Source of the DNA: Morella rubra
Lineage: Eukaryota; Streptophyta; Magnoliopsida; Fagales; Myricaceae
DNA: 64,000 nucleotides
Assembly (NCBI GenBank): GCA_003952965.2
Contig: CM025849.1
Coordinates: 3,505,805-3,569,804, forward strand
Direction: 5' to 3'
Part shown: positions 58,650-64,000 of the stretch, one piece after another
How the letters are laid out: each line of letters starts with the position of its first letter
Numbering within the stretch: position 1 is the first letter of the stretch
Position numbers and translations under genes: made by a program
Notes under the pieces: model-generated
What the model was told of the DNA's origin: nothing
Seen by the model: only the letters and a program-made list of their open reading frames with translations
The model's database searches: none

Positions 58650-61314
58650 ATTCAGAGAATGATTGGGAAAGAGGGCTAAAGTACTACACTTGCGAGAAAT
58701 GAAAATATGAACGTAGCTAGAGCTAATTTCTTCACAATTAGCCGGATTACTTTTTCTCTCCAGTAATCCTTTTTGTTCCATTTTTAAACATGCATGGAAA
58801 TAATATGTACTAGAACTTAGTCGCGGAGATCATGTCGCATCCACTTATAACTAGAAAGAGAAGATCGATCACGTATCATCAGAATCCATCGTTCACTAGT
58901 CAGAGCCCACGATCGTCCAGCTGATCCCAACCCCATGACTGAGACATACACAAAATTATCATCAATCATGCCACTACTTGCGAACAAAGGTAAAAGGTGG
59001 ATAGTAAAGTGGGTGGCGATCGAACGAATCCATCAGCAAAATGTGTACTTGGAGGACTGATTTTCAGAGGTGGGGGAGCTAGCTAGCTAGTCTAGTGAAG
59101 ATAAGGAATGTTATGGGTGCTTTGCATTTGAGTATAAGATTCATCATTTTCTAATTAATATAACTAAAAAAGTGAGCAAGGTTCCTAATTGGGAAAGAGA
59201 TTTTCTTGGCTCCTATTGGAAATTTTAATTGATACGTACTGGCTTTCAATGCAAGAATATTGATGTAGAGTTTGAGAATGCTGGGGTAGGCAACCAAGTG
59301 TGCGTTATAGTGATGCCTCAACTGCCTCAGAGATGAAGGTGACACAGATAATACCCAATTTTTAATTTGTGCCTCCAACTAGAACAAAATAAGAAAAAAT
59401 ATACAAAGTAATTGAGGCTCAAATTATATATGATATGACAATTCAGAACTTCTGTTCTTGACCTCATTAATAACCCTGCTCAACTGCCATATTTATAGCT
59501 TAGCATCAATTATTATTAGCAGGTATATGCACGCCTTCTAATAATTGATTCTGCATATATAGTGCGTAGCTAATTTTGAATGAGAGGCCCTTCAAATGCA
59601 ATACCAGCCTTTTATAATTAGTTAATATGTAGCTGCCAAAACTCCTAGCAAACAAATCATTTTGTCTTTTTTGAATAATCTACATTGTGGTTCTTGGGTT
59701 TCGATCGGGTTGGACGGAATGGGCCAAAGCAAAAAATTTAAGAGTTTGGTGCACAAGCAAGAATTTGGTGCAGCACATCAATAGCCAATATATAGGTACT
59801 CGAATTAATTAATAGCTAGGTCAAGCGGTCCTCACAGTATGAAGATTGTTCGCATGAGTAAATTGAAATCAACCTTTTTGATGAATAATTGGAGGATGAA
59901 GTCATGATAGAGAAGAATATCTAACATGATTGCCATTTTCACCGGGGGGAAAAAGTTATTATATATATATACAGTACTAATGAGGCTGGCTGTCGGTTCC
60001 AAGGCAATTATTAAAGATGAAGGTTCTAGCTAGAGCTAGCAACTCTTTCATAAAAAAGAGAGAAATGGTTAAAGGGCCTTTCATCGTTGAGGATCCATTT
60101 CCAACTGCAAATTCTTTCTCGGCCAAGAAGATCGCCATTCGCATTCTTCGGTTGTGTTCTTTGACCTGCAATATTTTAGTCTCTCTGTAGCGAAGGTCAC
60201 TTGTCCGCAGTAGTACTCAAATTTCAACGCACAATTGGACCACTGACTACAGCTACTTGCGGGGGTGACAAGACTTGCTTCAAAAGGAAAAGTACTCCCA
60301 GTACTTACGGTGGGCTATACTGATTTGGACGTACTATATAGAGTTTGGTTACTGTGTTAAGTACTATTGTGTTGAGTATGCATAGCGATGGCTAAGATTA
60401 AAAGCTAGAGATCCGACGACTGTGGTTAAATATATTATTTAAAATATTCAAAACATTTAATTGATGTGGCGCAATCTGAGATTTTGAATTTTGAAGTTTT
60501 TAATCTCAACCGTCGCTCAGCATGTTCAGCACAATAGTACTTAACACATATACATAGTCTTTAATTCAGGTCCAAACTTTCCGGTATGAAACTAAAACTA
60601 GTTCTCCAACTTTGAGGCCTAGCCGCTTTTCTTTCTTCTAAAAGTTTGGTTATGTTAAAAGGACCCATAATATATTAATTTGAAGCGTCGTGAAGATTTC
60701 AAATGAGAAAATCTTTCATCAAATGTGACTCACGACGCACGAATAATATCAAAATTGAATTTCGGATGGAATAGTTATGATACGAATTGAACATTCTGGA
60801 GAATTGCAGAGCGGAATTGAAAATGTCTTTAATGATATCATCTAATTCATACCAGTGCCTTAAGGCTCTAAGACTTGCATTAGCTCATGAAAAAATTGAC
60901 AACTTGAGATCGTTAAATGCGTACACTGAGTAGATACTGAACCTTCTTTGTAATTAGGGCTATGCCCTGTCTTTGTATAGCTTCATGGGGAATCAATACA
61001 TGCACTTATCAGTTACCCAAAAACTTGATAGTTAAATGGGTTAAAAAATACATTAATATAATTTTTATCAAATGGGGAACTTGTTTTTTTATCTCCGTTT
61101 GGTGGTCGAATGATTTTTGTAGATCGTAGTCTATTTAGACTAACCAGGGTTCATATTCACAAGTACTATTATCTTAATTACCACGAACAAGAAGGGGATT
61201 TAAAAGGATGGATCTGTATCAAAGGAGAGAAATATATAGCAAGAGAAAGAGATGGAAAAAGAACAATAAAAACGAGAGAGAAGAATGCTGCATGATAATT
61301 TCTTAGAAATATGG
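58650..61314. other. Intergenic DNA, nothing recognised
   Basis: AT-rich, with AGCTAGCTAGCTAG and short (TA)n runs (59,081 and 59,962). No coding-like frame is supported. Confidence 0.4.
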
Positions 61315-62023
61315 CTAGGGGTGTGCAAAACGCGCCCGATCCGACTGATCGACCCGAATCCGACCCGTCTCGACCCGACCGGGTCGGGTGGAGTCGGATC
61401 CGGTTTCGGATTCGGATATGGTTTATTTAAAAACCTAGTAATCGGGTCGGAGTCGGATAACCGGATATGAATCCGATTGGACCCGACCCGACCAGATGTG
61501 ATAGGCTGCGTGAAATGCGCGTTTCATCTCCCCCCTTAGTAAAACGCGCGTTTCACTGTTTCAGCCCGTACCCCCCCTCCCTCTCTTTGAATCTTCGAGT
61601 TTTCAGCCCCCCTCCCACGATTTCACTCTCCAAGCCCTATTTCCCTTCGAAAAAAAACCTAACCCTAAGCTAAGTTGCCGCCGCCAGTCTCCTCCCCTCA
61701 GCTGCCGCCAGTTTTCGCCGGTCTCCTTGCCCCGTACAGAGCTTGAATCCTTCGCAAGTTCGCAGCCTCTTGCTCTTAGTTTAGTCACGGTCTCAGAGCT
61801 CTCTCTCTCGCTCTCTCATATGTTATCTTCCCACGTGCAGAGTTTGCAAATTGACAGCGGAGTGTGGAGAAGCACCTTAGGTTTCTTCGCTGGACATTGC
61901 GAATTGGGATCTGTACAGACACTCTACAAGGTGATTTGGCTTTCTCTTGCTTTTGAAAAAATGTTTTTGTTCCTTGTCATTTTAAGCACGACTGACTTGA
62001 TGATCCGAACCATCTGCTCTCAG

Positions 62024-62049
62024 AAAAAAAAAAAAAAAAAAAAAAAAAA
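62024..62049 (+). repeat. Poly(A) run
   Basis: About 26 A in a row within the leader/intron of the hAT element. The exact length is uncertain. Confidence 0.9.
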
Positions 62050-62191
62050 CAAAGTTGCAGCCCTTTCATTCTTCGCGTTTTTGTAAATTATTTTTTTGCT
62101 AAAATAATTTTTTTTGATGAAAATTTATATGTTGTTTATTTTTTGATTTGCTATTTAATACATGTGTTTTTTTGTTATATGTTTGTTGTTG

Positions 62192-63468
62192 TTATATCTT
62201 TTTCTGATTTTATACTATACATATATATTATATTTGTATTATTTATGAAGTTAGTTATTATTTATGGTTAATTATTTCTTTTAAGAATTTACAAGTTGAT
62301 GTTTGACAGTGATTGGATTGCTGGTTTAACGAATTGTGCTTTAAATTTTTTATTGTTTATATAGTTTATTTGATGCTTTTGATTTGCTATTGAATTTGCA
62401 TTGCTGTATATATCTTTTTCTGATTTTATACTATACATATATATTATATCAGAATTAGTAATTAATTTATGAAGTTAGTTATTAATTTATGAAGTTAATT
62501 ATTTCTTTTAAGACCATTTACAAGTTGATACCAGTTTGACAGTGTTTTCATTGCCGATTGCTGGTTTAACGAAGCTTGCCCTTCATCAGGGGGTCTTTAA
62601 ATTATTTTATCCTTGCTGAAAATATATAGCTGATTTGCTATATATTTGTTGCTGCTTTGTTGCTTGTGATGAAAAATATTGTTGAAAATATATAGTTTAT
62701 CCTTGATGAAAATTTATAGTTTGTTTAATTTTTTGATTTGCTATATATAGTTGCTGAAAGTTGTGTTTATCTTTGTGGAATATATATAATTTATCTTTGC
62801 TGAAAATATATAGTTTGTTTAATTTTTTGATTTGCTGATATATAGTTGCTGAAAATTGTGTTTATCTTTGATGAAAAATGTGTTTATCCTTGCTGAAAAT
62901 ATATAGTTTATCCTTGATGAAAATTTATAGTTTGTTTAATTTTTTGATTTGCTATATATAATTGCTGAAAGTTGTGTTTATCTTTGCTGAAAAATGTGTT
63001 TATCTTTGCTGGAATATATATAATTTATCTTTGCTGAAAATATATAGTTTGTTTAATTTTTTGATTTGCTATATATAGTTGCTGAAAATTGTGTTTATCT
63101 TTGATGACAAATATGTTTATCCTTGCTGAAAATATATAGTTTATCCTTGCTGGAAAATATATAGTTGCTTTAATTTTTTGATTTGCTATATATAGTTGCT
63201 ATACAATGTGTTTATCTTTGCTATATATAGTATTATAGTTGTTGTATATATCTTTTTCTGATTTTATACTATACATATATATTATATCAGAATTAGTAAT
63301 TAATTTATGAAGTTAGTCATTAATTTATGAAGTTAATTATTTCTTTTAAGACCATTTACAAGTTGATACCAGTTTGACAGTGCTTTCATTGCCGATTGCT
63401 GGTTTAACGAAGCTTGCCCTTCATCAGGGGGTCTTTAAATTATTTTATCCTTGCTGAAAATATATAGT
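62192..63468 (+). repeat. Nested repeats in the hAT intron
   Basis: A unit of about 225 bp occurs at 62,405-62,629 and 63,243-63,468 with only a few mismatches, and in a shorter diverged form at 62,192-62,345. Between the two good copies is an AT-rich minisatellite built from TTGCTGAAAATATATAG and GTTTAATTTTTTGATTTGC phrases. Confidence 0.9.
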
Positions 63469-63555
63469 TGCTTTTATTGGTTGTTGGTTATTGGTTGTTG
63501 ATTAATGGTTTGGTTGTTTATCACATTAGCTGAATTGGGTTGTATAATTTAACAA

Positions 63556-63713
63556 ATGGAACAAATTAACTTTGATGATTTGGGTACACCTACTAGTGGT
63601 AGTGGTACTCCTGAAATTGGTGGTAGTGGTACGAGTACTCCTACTTCGGGTGCTGGATCTTTCCCAAATCCAGACAATCCTATGTCTCCCGTTATTGAGC
63701 TTGATGCAGAGGC
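63556..63713 (+). pseudogene. hAT transposase N-terminal exon, truncated
   Basis: ATG 63,556 opens MEQINFDDLGTPTSGSGTPE and a Ser/Thr/Pro/Gly-rich leader ending in IELDAEA. This is the usual low-complexity N-terminus before the BED finger in RICESLEEPER-type hAT transposases. From 63,714 the reading continues into the unrelated inverted duplication and soon stops. Confidence 0.7.
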
Positions 63714-64000
63714 ATTTTCCGCTACGAATAGTAGAATACCCCCACAACTCACTTCTTTGCACAAATTCTGGGTGTTAATTAGGTATTTTGCATGCGGCTA
63801 GCGATCATAAAGCACTCTAATTTAATGACCATATATTATATATATACATGAGTTCCCAATACCATTTAAGAAAAAAAAATCAACGTAGTCTCTTGGGTTT
63901 CTTTCGTTTGTGTGAGATTAGATTAAAATATTAACCACATCCACCTCTAAATCGTGTGGAAATCAAAGCGAAAACTCAAACAGTTCATGATAGAATTGAA
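63714..64000 (-). repeat. Inverted duplication, outer copy
   Basis: Perfect reverse complement of 45,120-45,406. It starts exactly where the hAT exon is interrupted and runs off the window end. Confidence 0.97.

Larger units (their letters stand above)
61315..63713 (+). mobile_element. 5' half of a hAT transposon
   Basis: The left end reads CTAGGGGTGTGCAAAACGCG, the usual hAT terminus in plants. Subterminal CGGGTCGGGT/ACCCGACCCG repeats follow at 61,340-61,492. Then comes a CT-rich leader, a long AT-rich intron-like part with repeats, and the first coding exon at 63,556. The element stops abruptly at 63,713, where unrelated sequence begins. BED zinc finger, catalytic and dimerisation regions, right TIR and TSD are all absent. 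Confidence 0.82.

Noticed and set aside
1..64000. CRISPR arrays, bacterial operons or phage genes
   Set aside because: The window is eukaryotic; the repeats seen are transposon ends, LTRs, minisatellites and duplicated exons.

Overview
The window looks like a land-plant nuclear genome, most likely a eudicot. It has GT-AG introns, AT-rich intergenic DNA, A/T-tailed SINE-like and terminal-repeat transposons of plant type, and plant-specific gene families. I cannot name the species from the sequence. About one third of the window is recognisable mobile DNA, and there is one 1,000-N assembly gap.

Layout. 1-3.1 kb: an Alba-family RNA/DNA-binding RGG protein gene on +, whose N-terminal exon is not in the window; a 45-bp RGG/YGN exon plus its 112-bp intron is tandemly repeated inside it. 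4.2-7.7 kb: MITE-like elements and a 1.43-kb solo LTR with an exact 5-bp target-site duplication (TSD), containing a tRNA-like SINE. 11.8-15.4 kb: a complete four-exon SDI1-type (SULFUR DEFICIENCY-INDUCED) TPR gene with a 2.1-kb first intron. 18.6-19.2 kb: exon 1 of pantothenate synthetase (PANC), with the rest lost in or near the N gap. In Arabidopsis the same two genes are neighbours (At5g48850/At5g48840), so this looks like old microsynteny. 20.75-24.25 kb: a hairpin-like inverted repeat next to the gap, then a three-LTR TRIM-like retroelement bounded by one ATATT TSD, whose third LTR is split by a small CACTA-like element full of G-runs.

25.35-26.65 kb and 50.63-51.97 kb: two intact, intronless, minus-strand paralogues of a class-I plastid phospholipase A1/galactolipase (DONGLE-like). 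Between them sits a 12,577-bp CACTA (En/Spm) transposon (29,410-41,986) with CACTACAAGAA termini and a CAA TSD. It carries a decayed TNP2-type transposase, a Transposase_24-type second protein, a Transposase_32-like accessory reading frame, a second coiled-coil remnant, and many copies of a TCCGGAC/TTCGGAC motif.

52-61 kb is mostly AT-rich non-coding DNA with a diverged local duplication. 61.3-63.7 kb is the 5' half of a hAT transposon. It is cut off at 63,714, where a perfect 287-bp inverted copy of 45,120-45,406 begins and runs to the window end.

The host genes do not form one pathway. SDI1 (sulfur status), PANC (vitamin B5) and the two lipases (plastid lipid hydrolysis, possibly oxylipin supply) are independent housekeeping or stress genes separated by mobile DNA. 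Nothing here is a clear new biological system. The most unusual structures are the CACTA element with its accessory genes, the three-LTR TRIM, the Alba exon triplication and the perfect inverted duplication.
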